Shown: in pieces, positions 43,401 to 50,591 of the stretch
How the letters are laid out: the number at the start of each line of letters is the position of its first letter
Numbering within the stretch: the first letter of the stretch is position 1
Source: Streptomyces sp. Root1304
GTDB taxonomy: Bacteria; Actinomycetota; Actinomycetes; Streptomycetales; Streptomycetaceae
Assembly (NCBI RefSeq): GCF_001426405.1
Contig: NZ_LMEP01000007.1
Coordinates: forward strand, 80,605 to 144,604
Direction: 5' to 3'
DNA: 64,000 nucleotides
Program-made: the position numbers and the translations under genes
The notes under the pieces: model-generated
The model's input: the letters and a program-made list of their open reading frames with translations, nothing else
Databases searched by the model: none
What the model was told of the DNA's origin: nothing

Positions 43401-43804
43401 TCCGCCATCTGCGCGGCGATGGCGGCGGCCCAGGAGATCGGCAGCTGCGGCTCGTCGGCGACCAGGTCTGCGAGGGGGTGGCCGTCGAGGAACTCCATCG
43501 CGAGGTAGGGCAGGCCGCCGTTCGTCTCGTCCACACCCCCGGCGATCGTGCGCGGGAGGTTGGGGTGCCGGCCGAAGGTCTGCATGATCCGCACCTCGCG
43601 GGCGAACCGTTCCACGGTCTTGGTGTCGCCGTGCGTGTCGATCCGCAGGCCGGACCGGCGTCGGAGGATCAATTTGACCGCCACGACGCGGTCGGCGTCG
43701 CCCGGAGCGGCGTCCAGATCCTCGGCTCTGTGGACCTCGCCCATGTTGCCCGAGTCCACAGCCCCCAGAAGCCGGAACCGCCCCGCGATCATCTCCGTCG
43801 CCAC
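37493..43804 (-). CDS. Giant Ser/Thr kinase - DEAD-type helicase - DUF1998 - Vsr/DUF559-like nuclease fusion
   Basis: A 2,103-residue protein. The GTG at 43804 is preceded by AAGGGA and opens directly onto the kinase fold. Residues 10-280 are a complete Hanks-type kinase: VAVK (Lys 44), HRDLKPRN (147-154), DFG (167-169) and YMAPEQ. A helicase follows, with TGTGSGKS (453-460), DELH (578-581), YCSPTMELGVDISSLN and QRSGRAGRSG. It has extra Cys pairs (CRECG, CKHCG, CDMC) and a DUF1998 Cys cluster (CARGCYDCLLTYGN), as in MrfA, DrmA/B and DruE. The last 90 residues (DFVYHLPGVNLAVFVDGPDR, then GWGVVRFPAD) resemble Vsr/DUF559 nucleases. It is the first gene of the operon, with the shared promoter upstream. 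Kinase plus helicase plus nuclease in one chain is unusual. Confidence 0.85.
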   Translation of the reverse strand: MATEMIAGRFRLLGAVDSGNMGEVHRAEDLDAAPGDADRVVAVKLILRRRSGLRIDTHGDTKTVERFAREVRIMQTFGRHPNLPRTIAGGVDETNGGLPYLAMEFLDGHPLADLVADEPQLPISWAAAIAAQMAEGLKAAHVEGVVHRDLKPRNVMLTRGGLVKVLDFGMGRIVDDPDGTKLTSTGVTVGTARYMAPEQFQGGAVTPAADLYALGCVLYEMLLGVPPFVGTSAYELGEKHVHQAPNPVRLVRRDVPEALARLVDRLLAKNPADRPESAAAVRDALLPFVAPGEALPAWREFDPVGRLLQDRAALATPTVPQAPADQAPARTRPHTSGMDVFGVHRDLIDEYRAFTQGGTIIRDERVADFVRRDLDAKSQWPNPWLSLNPFFDSAGTVAELASQGVLHPECARIFQAKKTRGGTVCDGRPLTLHQHQREAVDAARSGASYVLTTGTGSGKSLSYIVPIVDKVLRDRETEPRGTAKRVRAIIVYPMNALANSQLKELEKYLRDGYGAGREPVTFARYTGQEDESARREIRDNPPDILLTNYVMLELMLTRPDDRDSLVRMAKGLEFLVFDELHTYRGRQGADVALLIRRVREACQADRLQCVGTSATMSTEGTIDEQKSVVADVASKLFGTRIRPEHVIGETLVRATDPAPDTVAAERLRTTDAPRAYADLVRDPLARWIETRFGLATDTLTDRLVRQKPAKIEDAAEDLARESGVSVEDCAAALRATLEAGSQARHPVTERPLFAFRLHQFLSKGDTVYVTLEDPESRHLTRDYQQVQPGTDGKLLIPLAFCRECGQEYLTVWRTEKDGEVRYESRRDTSATGGRAGDGYLYVGRPWPRSLDEAVAERKLPESWLELDDRGQEVVRKSYRERAPRAVTVDPYGYEGRGDLDAAFIPAPFRFCIQCSVSYEQPRGKDFAKLATLDQEGRSSATSLVSAAVVRSLKAVPEEALDKEARKLLTFVDNRQDASLQAGHFNDFVQITQLRGALYRAALDAGEEGIHHEELATRVANALALDPVEYTGQSDLPPALARNAAKTLRDVIAFRLYLDLESGWRITMPNLERTGLLTIDYADLQWVAERDERWQDTHAALRDADPALRAEITRTLLDDMRRELAIDVQYFRDDFDALQRASEERLIDPWVLGRSDAPRVKTAYPQPSSPGMDRSGHFLSARGKFGKYLRRTAPTVFDVRDGVKLDNTDLQKIIEDLLKVLAKAGLVTEVSAAPQRAGRFRAPTGPAATGYRISAASLIWRAGPGESGAHDPLTRTYASGDGPRVNTFFRDLYRNAAAELSGLFAREHTAQVDPAERERREEAFSKAELKLLYCSPTMELGVDISSLNAVMMRNVPPTPANYAQRSGRAGRSGQPALVTTYCATGNSHDQYYFRRSERMVAGAVAPPRLDLANEDLVLSHLQGIWLAEAGLKLGRAIPQIIDIAYDESLGRPNPALHLHDDLYAASRDADAQARTVAAAHRVLGPLLADFATTVWWDERWIEDRVRTAPDRFDRAFDRWRDLFRAALVDQYVQNKRVLDHTLTEGDRRRAVARRKEAETQLNLLKNETPDSRSVLSDFNPYRYLASEGFLPGYSFPRLPLAAYIPTTGRRYGDGDYLQRPRFLAIREFGPGALIYHEGARYQVTRVQLPPDSSGDIATTAATRCKHCGYHHDPEQRADVCDMCKEPLGAAAYNLLHLHTVYTQRRERISSDEEERRRAGFRLEISYRFQDHGIRKGRQDAHVSDPAGSLATISYGDSATVRITNKGRLRAKENEQDGYWLDPASGHWMNERDAAEASGDSSEMPVIDPDGNEKRRKKRVVPFVEDRRNILVVTLDEPLAEPIALTLMYALERGVEAAFELEDSELTSELLPPDDGPRNRFLLTEAAEGGAGVLRRLQAEPGALAVAALRALEICHFDEHGVDQAKQHCARGCYDCLLTYGNQLDHAAIDRHTVVHLLRRLASAVSEPEGRGESPTEQHRRLVEELGRTAPKLADTPADDADDMASTPMEQTLVNWLRDHGLRLPDEGQTLVGTALPDFVYHLPGVNLAVFVDGPDREEDATRDEDAEERLYDAGWGVVRFPADPADWDAVVARHARYFGGPAAS

Positions 43805-43904
43805 AGCCCATTCCCTTGCATCTTCGCGTGGCCCTGCGAGCACACGACTCCCCACGGGAGAATGCCGTGGAACGTGACACGGACAGACTCCCAACCCCGC
43901 AGAC

Positions 43905-43960
43905 AGTGTACACGATACTTCCACCCTAAACAACATTTCAATACGTTGACGGCGTCAACA
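43905..43960 (-). promoter_or_regulatory. Shared island promoter, copy 3, drives the eight-gene operon
   Basis: Read on the minus strand, TGTTGACGCCGTCAACG (43960-43944) differs from a perfect palindrome at one outer base. A 33-nt gap leads to GTGTACACT with TACACT at 43910-43905 as -10. A leader of roughly 94 nt then precedes the GTG at 43804. A second possible pair, TTGAAA and TATCGT, lies inside the gap. Confidence 0.65.
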
Positions 43961-43975
43961 CACCTTACTGGCGGG

Positions 43976-45697
43976 TCACAGGCCGTGTTCGTCCATGAGG
44001 CGCACCAGGTTCCGCTTGCGCTTCTGGATGGCACGCAGGTCGGTGACGTACGTGGTGAAGTCGTCCGGTGTGTCGAGGTGACGGTGGCAGTCGCGGATGC
44101 TCAGGAGCAGGCTGACGAGCTGTTCATAGACGTGGTTGCCGGTCTGGCGGGTGAGCGGGGCGGCCAGGCGGTGGTAGACGGCGAGGGCACCGGCGGGGCG
44201 GGTGGTGCGGGATCGGTCGGCGAGGGTGAGCCACTGGCCGTCGTGGGCGCCGTGCTCCGTGGCCGCGCGCCAGGCGGCGTTCATGTCCTTGTCGTCCAGG
44301 AAGACGTCGACGAGGACGCGCCCACCGCAGCTTTTCGCCCGTTCCGCGTCGGTGCGCAGCAAGGCCAGAGCCTTCTCGCGCTCGGGCGGCCAACATGCGG
44401 CGGCCCTGGCTGCGGCGCGCAGCTGCTGGTAGGCAAGCAGGCTACGGCGGGCGGCGAAGTGGTCACGGCGCAGAGTGACGGCATCGGCGAGCCGGCCGGT
44501 TCGGGTGTAGCGGTCGGTGAGGTGGTCGACCAGGGCGGTGTCGATGGTGGCGAGGTCCTCGGCGTCGCGGATGCCGCGCTCGGCCCACTCCAGGGCTTCG
44601 GCGGGGCGACCAGCGGTGTCCAGTTCGCGGGCGATGAGCAGGTGGGTGTGACCGTTCGGCGCGAGGTCGGCGGCGTGCACGGCGATCATCGTGTCGACGT
44701 CCCGGCCCGACTTCGCCAGGCGCTGCAGCAGGTGCTTCTCGGCCCAGCCGGTGCGGTTGGCCGTCCATGCTTCCGTCGCGTACCGGCGCAGGGCGATCAG
44801 TCCCCGCTCGCCGAGCAGGTCTCCGTAGTCGAGCGGGTCGATGTCCGTCAGGTCGGCCGCTTCGTCGAGCGCGTGGGCCACCAGCCAGTGCGCGAGTTCC
44901 TCGGGCTCGAGCGTGGCTTCGTAGCAGGCGTCGCGGTGGGCGTCGGCGAGGCCGGCGCCGATCTGGCCGAGCCGGCCGTCGGAGTCGTCGACGCTCTCGG
45001 CCACCCCGGCCAGCAGCCCGATCGCCTCCCGCGAAAGCGCTATCGCGTCGGAGGCCCGGGCCGAGGCGGTCAGCGAGCGGATCGCGGACACCGTCTGTCC
45101 GGCCTGGTCGGCGTAGGCGCGGGCGTCGGTGTACTCGACGTAGCCGTACTGGGCGAACGGGCCGATGTCGAGCAGCTCACGGATGCGGGCCCGGATCCCG
45201 GCCAGGTCTCCGCGAGCACTCGCCGCACGCAGCTCCAGGCGGCGCCCAAGCTGCCGGTCCTCGGCGATCTCGTCTCGTACGAGAGTGAGCAGTTCCTCCC
45301 GCGACAGGGCGGACAGCCAGGTATCGAGGCCGCGCGCCCGGTCCAGGGCCGACTCCCGCAGACGCGGGAGGTCCGCCTCCTGGGCGATCACGGTCAGGCC
45401 GAGTGCGACCAGGTGCTTGCAGAAGTTGCCCTCCTGGCCGTACGGACAGTCACACGTGCCCGCCGGCCCCTTCCCCTTGCGCCCGCCCAGGACGAGCTCC
45501 GCCTCGTACCGCTCCGTGCCGCGCACCGACGCCCTGATCCAGCCGTCACCGAACTCCACACCGGACACCGCATCGACGTAACTGAGCCCGCGCTCGAACG
45601 ATCGCTCGCCGGCCAGCGCCCTCAGCTTCGCCTCCGTAAGACCGCCCAAGACTCTCCGCGCTCCGATCCGGCTCGGACTCCCCCCAGCTGCGCTCAC
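43976..45697 (-). CDS. SWIM zinc-finger protein
   Basis: A protein of about 573 residues with one SWIM motif near the N-terminus: CDCPYGQEGNFCKHL (CxCx7CxH), a small zinc fold that binds DNA or protein. The remainder is helical and Ala-rich, with repeat-like segments that recall a tetratricopeptide scaffold. The start is uncertain. GTG 45697 is my choice; a TTG eight codons upstream is also open. It ends just before copy 3 of the palindrome and is co-directional with the large operon, but separated from it by that promoter. The function is unknown. Relatives are common in Streptomyces, often near helicases. Confidence 0.75.
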   Translation of the reverse strand: MSAAGGSPSRIGARRVLGGLTEAKLRALAGERSFERGLSYVDAVSGVEFGDGWIRASVRGTERYEAELVLGGRKGKGPAGTCDCPYGQEGNFCKHLVALGLTVIAQEADLPRLRESALDRARGLDTWLSALSREELLTLVRDEIAEDRQLGRRLELRAASARGDLAGIRARIRELLDIGPFAQYGYVEYTDARAYADQAGQTVSAIRSLTASARASDAIALSREAIGLLAGVAESVDDSDGRLGQIGAGLADAHRDACYEATLEPEELAHWLVAHALDEAADLTDIDPLDYGDLLGERGLIALRRYATEAWTANRTGWAEKHLLQRLAKSGRDVDTMIAVHAADLAPNGHTHLLIARELDTAGRPAEALEWAERGIRDAEDLATIDTALVDHLTDRYTRTGRLADAVTLRRDHFAARRSLLAYQQLRAAARAAACWPPEREKALALLRTDAERAKSCGGRVLVDVFLDDKDMNAAWRAATEHGAHDGQWLTLADRSRTTRPAGALAVYHRLAAPLTRQTGNHVYEQLVSLLLSIRDCHRHLDTPDDFTTYVTDLRAIQKRKRNLVRLMDEHGL

Positions 45698-45928
45698 ACT
45701 AACGGCCGCCGGACCGAACAACTCCAGGGATCAGTACGGCGCCACCTCCGCGCGCCGTTGCTGCTTTCAGCAACTCGCACGCCCTCCAAGTCCCGCCGGC
45801 TCCGCCGCCCGGCCGACGGATCCTCCTCGCACCAGACCGTCAACGACTGATTCCCTGCGGCGCCTCACGCCCCGCCTGTATGGTCGTCGACCACCCCGGC
45901 TCCCCGGGCCTTCCCCGAAAGGCGCCGC

Positions 45929-46600
45929 ATGACCCAGCCCGCCACTGTGAACCTGACGAAGGCCTCGCCCACGGTCTCCCTGGACAAGCACGGCGTGACC
46001 TCGGGACTGATCAAGGTCAACCTCAACTGGACCTCACCGCAGGCCGCCGCCCAGCGGGCGGCCGGCGAGGCCCATGGCCTGTTCGGCCGGATACGGGCAT
46101 CGCTGCGGTCGGCCGCGGCCAGGCATGTGGATCTCGACCTCGGCTGCATGATCCGCTGCACCGACGGCTCCAAGACCGTGGTGCAGGCACTGGGCAACGC
46201 GTTCGGCACGGTGGACCGCTTCCCGTACGTCGCCCTCGACGCGGACGACCGGACCGGCGCCCGGGAGACGGGAGAGAACCTCGTCATCAACTTGGACCAC
46301 CAGGCCGAGTTCCAGAAGCTCCTGCTCTTCGTCTACATCTACGAAGGGTCCGGCGACTTCCGCGGCCTCGACGCCGTGGTGACGCTGACCTCCGACCGCG
46401 GTGACCGCTTCCGGGTGGTTCTGGACGAGTGCCCGCCGCAGGCACACGCCTGCGCCATCGCCCTCATCAAGCGGCAGAAGGGCGAACTCGTCATCGGCCG
46501 CGAGGTGCGCTGGTTCACTCCGCAGGACGGCCCCGGTGTCCAGGACGTGATCTCCCGCGCCTACCGGCTCGGCATGAAATGGACCCCCGGTCGGAAGTGA
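45929..46600 (+). CDS. TerD-family stress/tellurite resistance protein
   Basis: A 223-residue protein with a TerD domain: LIKVNLNWT, VDLDLGCMIRCTDGSK and ENLVINLDH. The Asp-rich DLDLG strand and the second calcium-binding region around LDADDRTG are kept. TerD proteins bind calcium and are linked to tellurite, oxidative and phage-related stress. An insertion (AQRAAGEAHGLFGRIRASLR) separates the first two strands, which is longer than in canonical TerD. The ATG at 45929 follows GAAAGG. It is divergent from the SWIM gene. No other ter genes lie beside it. Confidence 0.85.
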   Translation: MTQPATVNLTKASPTVSLDKHGVTSGLIKVNLNWTSPQAAAQRAAGEAHGLFGRIRASLRSAAARHVDLDLGCMIRCTDGSKTVVQALGNAFGTVDRFPYVALDADDRTGARETGENLVINLDHQAEFQKLLLFVYIYEGSGDFRGLDAVVTLTSDRGDRFRVVLDECPPQAHACAIALIKRQKGELVIGREVRWFTPQDGPGVQDVISRAYRLGMKWTPGRK

Positions 46601-47070
46601 CGCCCCCTGCCACGGACAGACCGCGTACGCCCTCAGGCGCACTCGACACTCGACCGGCATACGACCTTGCGGTTACCGGGAGCCGCCGCATTCCCTGCGG
46701 TCAGGCACACTCGGCCATCCATGCACGCGACCACCCACTCGTTCGAATCGAGGGCCGGTGCACGCACCCCTACACCCACCAACGCCCCACGGCATCCGCC
46801 ATGTTGCACCAGACTTTCAAAACAAGCCGGAAAGTATGCAATGGCAACCAAGCAGAACGTTTCGTTTTCGCGGAACATGCGTGAGGCTGGGCCACTAACA
46901 TAGAATCAGATACTCCGATGACCTGGTAAAACATCGAAAAACGACGGCCTCCGGAGTCATGTGCGCGGTTTCGAATCCCGCCGGCGGAAAAGGCGACACT
47001 GGCTACCTCTTCAGGCGAACCCTCCACGCAGCATCCGCCCGTCACGCAGCCATAATCCGAGGGCAGACCA
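46601..47070. other. 470-nt stretch without a recognisable gene
   Basis: Nothing convincing is coded here. The segment is less GC-rich around 46790-46950. A T-loop-like GGTTTCGAATCCCG at 46967-46980 resembles a tRNA 3' end, but no cloverleaf can be completed upstream. It probably holds the promoter of the split HTH gene. Confidence 0.5.
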
Positions 47071-47590
47071 TTGGAACGGCCGGTCAATGAACGTCAGCTT
47101 GCGGTTCTTGAGTGGGTGGAAGCCGGGTGTCCTGCCAGCGTATGGGAGACCAGATCCTACAAAACCACCTGTCAGGCACTGCAGAACCGGGGCCTGGTCA
47201 CGGTCTCCCGCAAGGGTGGGCAGTGGAGCGTCGCTCTGACGAGCGCCGGTCGGCACTACCTGGCACACGGCACATACCCTCCCCGCAGGCCTCGCCCGCG
47301 GAAGTCCCAGGCCGCCACTCCGCAACCGCCGCCCACCCGAGCGCAGGAAATTCCGGCAGCTGGGCGAAAGCCCAGCCCTCCTCCACGGCCTCGCGTGACC
47401 TTCACGGAGCAGTTGTTACAGGAGCTCGCGGAGGCGGGCGGCCGACTCATCAAGAGCGGCAGCGGTCCGGAGTTGGAGAAGTGGCCGTCGCGTGTACTGA
47501 ACTTGATTGAGTGATGTCGGGGCTGGCCGCCTGGCGGGAGTCGCGGGCCTGTGGGTGTTGCCGAGCAGTCCGTCGGGAGAGGATCCTCCC

Positions 47591-48103
47591 GTGAACCAGC
47601 CGTTGCCGCAGTTGCCGAAACCCGAGTTCGTCTTGATTCCGCTTGAGGTCCCGCCCGAGGTGCCCGCCCAGGTTGCTGTCGATCTCGGGAAGGCTGGTAT
47701 CCCATGCGGGCTGATCGGTTACGAGTACCGACCGCTGAGCGAGCCGGTGTACTTCGCGGAGCTCGGTGAGCGGGGGCTGGTAGGTATCGCGGTGAGTGGC
47801 CTGTTCGGAAGTATCACCATCGCCGTTGATGTGGCCAGCGGTCACGTGGTGGAGACTCCCACGAGCGAGCCAGCAGCGATTAGGCACGTGAACAGGGACC
47901 TCGACTCGTTCAACCGATGCGTCGAGGCCGTGATCGCACGCTTCCCCTTCTACGCCGAGGGCGACGAGGAGACATACGAGGTGGCGGAAGAGTTGCGCGA
48001 CCTCCTCTCCGGCATTGACGAGACCGCGCTCGTGCCCGATGGGTTCTGGGAGACCTTCTGCGACGACGTGGAGATGGGGGACTACGCGGACTGGGATGCA
48101 TGA
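47591..48103 (+). CDS. SUKH-4-like immunity-type protein, passenger of the IS630 element
   Basis: A 170-residue acidic protein starting at GTG 47591. The order GIPCGLIGYEYRPL, YFAELGERGLVGIAVSG, SITIAVDVASGHVVET, NRDLDSFNRCVEAVI and a final LSGIDETALVPDGFWETFCD fits the SUKH-4 family. In toxin systems SUKH proteins bind and neutralise polymorphic or nucleic-acid-directed toxins. It lies wholly inside the IS, tail to tail with the transposase. No toxin partner is visible inside the element. An in-frame ATG upstream (47514) lacks a good ribosome site. Confidence 0.65.
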   Translation: MNQPLPQLPKPEFVLIPLEVPPEVPAQVAVDLGKAGIPCGLIGYEYRPLSEPVYFAELGERGLVGIAVSGLFGSITIAVDVASGHVVETPTSEPAAIRHVNRDLDSFNRCVEAVIARFPFYAEGDEETYEVAEELRDLLSGIDETALVPDGFWETFCDDVEMGDYADWDA

Positions 48104-48127
48104 CCCGGGACCGGCCCCTGGTTGCGG

Positions 48128-49191
48128 TCAGCCATCCAAACTCAAGCCGGTGGCAGCGATGCAGCCGTCGACGAGGGCAGGGCGGTACTGGATTCTCTTG
48201 AGGCTGCGCTTCACGGCCCTGGCCATCTGGTCGAGGTTTGGTGCGGCGAGGTTGCCGATGGTTCGTTTGACCAGCGCCCAGACGCCTTCCTGCGGGTTGA
48301 GGTCGGGCGCGTAGGAGGGCAGCTGGAAGACGGTCAGCCAGTCGGCGTTGGCTTCGATGAACGCTCTCATCGGCGGCATCAGGTGAGCGCGCAGGTTGTC
48401 CCAGACCAGGACGATCGGCCCGCCGAGCTGGATGTGCGCCCGCACGATGAGGTCGCGGTAGTCCCGCCAGGTGAAGCCCTTCGGGTCGCCCTTGCGACCC
48501 CGGTAGACGAGGAAGCTGTAGAACATCCGGGACCGCTCGCCCTGTTTGAAGCAGGTCATTCCGGCCATCGATACCCGTCCGGATCCCCTGGCGCGGACGC
48601 GGACGACGGGTGTGTGGCCGATGCGGCCCCAGGTCCTGGCGCGCGGCGGTCTCATGGACTGTCCGGCTTCGTCCTCGAAGACGACCCAGGCTCCACGGGC
48701 CGCCGCGGCGCTTTTACCCGCGGCCAGACCTCCTTCTTCCACAGCTCGACCGCCGCATCGTCGCGCTCGATCGCCCGGCGGGCCGGCTGCTGCCACGACC
48801 ACCCGTGACGCTTCAGCAGCCGCCACGTGCCCTCCACCGTGTACGAAACGTGAAATAGCCGGCCTATCAGCGTCTTCACCCGGGCCAGCGTCCACCGCTG
48901 GTCAGCCCAGCCGTGGGTGAGCGGTCCGCGCTCCAACTCACGTTCCAGTCTGGCTATTTGCAAGTCGCTCAACCTCGGGCGTCCCGGGGAGCCCTTCGAT
49001 CGCACCCCGGTCGCTCCGGCCTCCCGCCATCGCCGACGCCACCTCTCCACCGACCGCTCCGACACCCGCAGCGCGGCGGCGATCTCCCGGTTCTTCTCAC
49101 CGCCCTCGAAGCGTTCCACGGCCTGCAGCCGGATCCGCTCCCGCGCTGCCCTCCCGGCGTCGGTCAAGCCGCCGCCCTGCGCGTATCTCAC
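48128..49191 (-). CDS. IS630-family transposase, two frames joined by a -1 frameshift
   Basis: The first frame (49191 down to about 48712) encodes the HTH half (LRVSERSVERWRRRWREAG) up to ELWKKEVWPRVK. The second frame (to 48128) encodes the DDE_3 catalytic half: WVVFEDEAGQS, VLVWDNLRAH and YAPDLNPQEGVWALVK give the three acidic positions. The junction contains A-AAA-G (48715-48711 on the minus strand), a known -1 slippery sequence, and shifting there gives a continuous family-like protein. This is programmed frameshifting as in other IS630 members, so the gene is probably functional. Confidence 0.88.
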
Positions 49192-50432
49192 AGTCCAGGG
49201 CTACCGGAACGGACCAGGAGCTGTCAGGTGAACGGTCCCGACATCACCCAATCAAGTTCAGTAGCTGCGGCGCGCAGATCCGGAAGGATCCCGGAGACGA
49301 AGGAGCTCTATGGAGGTTGGTGCCGTGGCGGGTACGAGATCAAGCTCGTCAACATGCCAGCCTGGCGCCTCGCGCCCCTCGAACCCGTCCCTGTGCCCTC
49401 GCGGCTCGCGCGGCCGCACAGCGTGGTCCGGGCCATGCAGAACGAACCCCAGCCGCTGGGCCTCACCAAGTCCGTCCAAGGACGCGCCCTCAGGCTTATC
49501 CAGGCGCTGATCATCGCCACCGAGAACGCAGGACACTCCAGTGCGGCAGGGCAGACCGGCTTCGCGCCCCCGCCCCATCGCCGCCACAGGGCGTCTCCCC
49601 ACTTCACCATCACCGCGCAGGGCCAGACCGTGGAGTTCCTCGTCCTCCAGGAACAGGACCGGACTGAGCACGTCGCCACCGAGAAGGAACTCACCGAGGC
49701 CAAGAAGAAGTCCTGGATCAGGATCCCCCGCTTCGACTACACCCCGTCCGAACGTCTCCGCTTCGTCCTCAGCGGCGGCCAGCCGCACCGGGCGAGCGAA
49801 TGGTCCGACACCCCCGCACACTCTCTCGAAGCCCAGCTCGCCGAGATCGCGCAGGAGGTCACGCTTCGCGGCGAAGCCGCCGAACGCAAACGTCTCGACG
49901 AGATCGAAGCAGCCCGTCAGAAGCGCATCCACTGGGAAGCCGCCATGGATGAAGCGCGCGTCCAGTACGCCGAGGCGTACCGCGTCAGGCACTTCGAGGC
50001 GCAGGAAGCCGCATGGCGCCACGCCACCCGACTAACGGAGTACGTGAGCGCCGTACGCACCCGGATCGAGACCATGCCCCCAGGTCAGGCCAGGAGCGAA
50101 GCCGAAACATGGATCGACTGGGCGGCAGCACGCGTGGAGCGCCTCGACCCGCTGAAATCACCGCCGCGACTGCCCGACATCCCCGAACCGCGAGCCGACG
50201 ATCTTAGGCCCTTTCTCGGGCACTGGAGCCCGTACGGCCCCTGACTCAGCATGGGCCGGACCCCCGCCTAGCCTCACGGAATGTCACTACCGAGAAGCGG
50301 GTGGGGCTGGGGCAGCCAAAAGCTCAGCAGCCAGTGCCCCAGCCGCCTCAAGGTGCCTAAGACCAGGCAGCTGGGGGCTCCACTCGGTGGTCGCCAAGGC
50401 TGCATGACGACCCATCAGAAACCGTGCCGTTC

Positions 50433-50509
50433 GTGCGTCAAACGTGCGTCACGTGCGTCGAACATGCGTCAAGATATCGCACCTAACGCACGTAACGCCC
50501 ATAACGCAC
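50433..50509. repeat. Iteron-like cluster of GTGCGTC / AACGCAC near the right island end
   Basis: Four direct copies of (G/A)TGCGTC start at 50433, 50444, 50453 and 50464. Three inverted-type copies AACGC(A/C)C start at 50485, 50494 and 50503. Spacings are 9-11 nt, one helical turn. The two groups face each other around a short AT-richer centre. It lies in the 283-nt gap between the split HTH gene and the attR-like repeat. Such clusters bind replication, recombination or excision proteins, or a repressor. The role is unknown. Confidence 0.7.
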
Positions 50510-50523
50510 ACTCGAAGAAACAG

Positions 50524-50591
50524 CAGGTCAAGCGTCCTTCTTGACCGGCTCAAGGATCGCGACGCACTCGACATGATGGGTCATCGGGAAC
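50524..50591 (-). repeat. attR-like repeat, in-frame 3' end of the RNA methyltransferase gene
   Basis: This is the counterpart of 1373-1440 (58 of 68 identical). Here the repeat forms the real end of the methyltransferase gene, so insertion left that gene whole. Its codons CAT, CAT, CTT and GCT are less GC-rich than those of the left copy, suggesting that this end came with the element. Confidence 0.8.

Larger units (their letters stand above)
47497..49261. mobile_element. IS630-family element, 1,765 bp, with TA target duplication
   Basis: The ends are inverted repeats: CTGAACTTGATTGAGTGATG on the left matches the reverse complement of the right end at 24 of 25 positions. TA flanks both ends (47495-47496 and 49262-49263), the target-site duplication of IS630/Tc1-mariner elements. 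It carries a DDE transposase on the minus strand and an unrelated passenger gene on the plus strand, so it is about 0.6 kb longer than a standard IS630. Confidence 0.9.
47071..50244 (+). pseudogene. HTH-type conserved Streptomyces protein, split by an IS630-family insertion
   Basis: The left part (47071-47496) starts at a TTG with PVNERQLAVLEWVEAGCPAS and reads through a DNA-binding-like region to EKWPSRV. The right part (from 49264) continues AAARRSGRIPETKELYGGW and runs to the stop at 50244, ending in LGHWSPYGP. Joined across a single TA, the frame is continuous. The product is a conserved Streptomyces protein with an N-terminal helix-turn-helix-like region, a middle domain (EPVPVPSRLARPHSVVRAMQ) and a long Glu/Arg-rich helical C-terminus. 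The insertion breaks the gene at about one third of its length, so the product is lost. Its function is unknown. Confidence 0.85.

Noticed and set aside
37526..45850. Very long plus-strand open frame (2,774 codons) opposite the kinase-helicase gene
   Set aside because: It is an antisense shadow of GC-rich codons. It has no recognisable domain, while the minus strand carries clear kinase, helicase and SWIM motifs.
46967..46980. tRNA 3'-end-like GGTTTCGAATCCCG
   Set aside because: The T-stem is mismatched and no D-arm, anticodon arm or acceptor partner can be found upstream.
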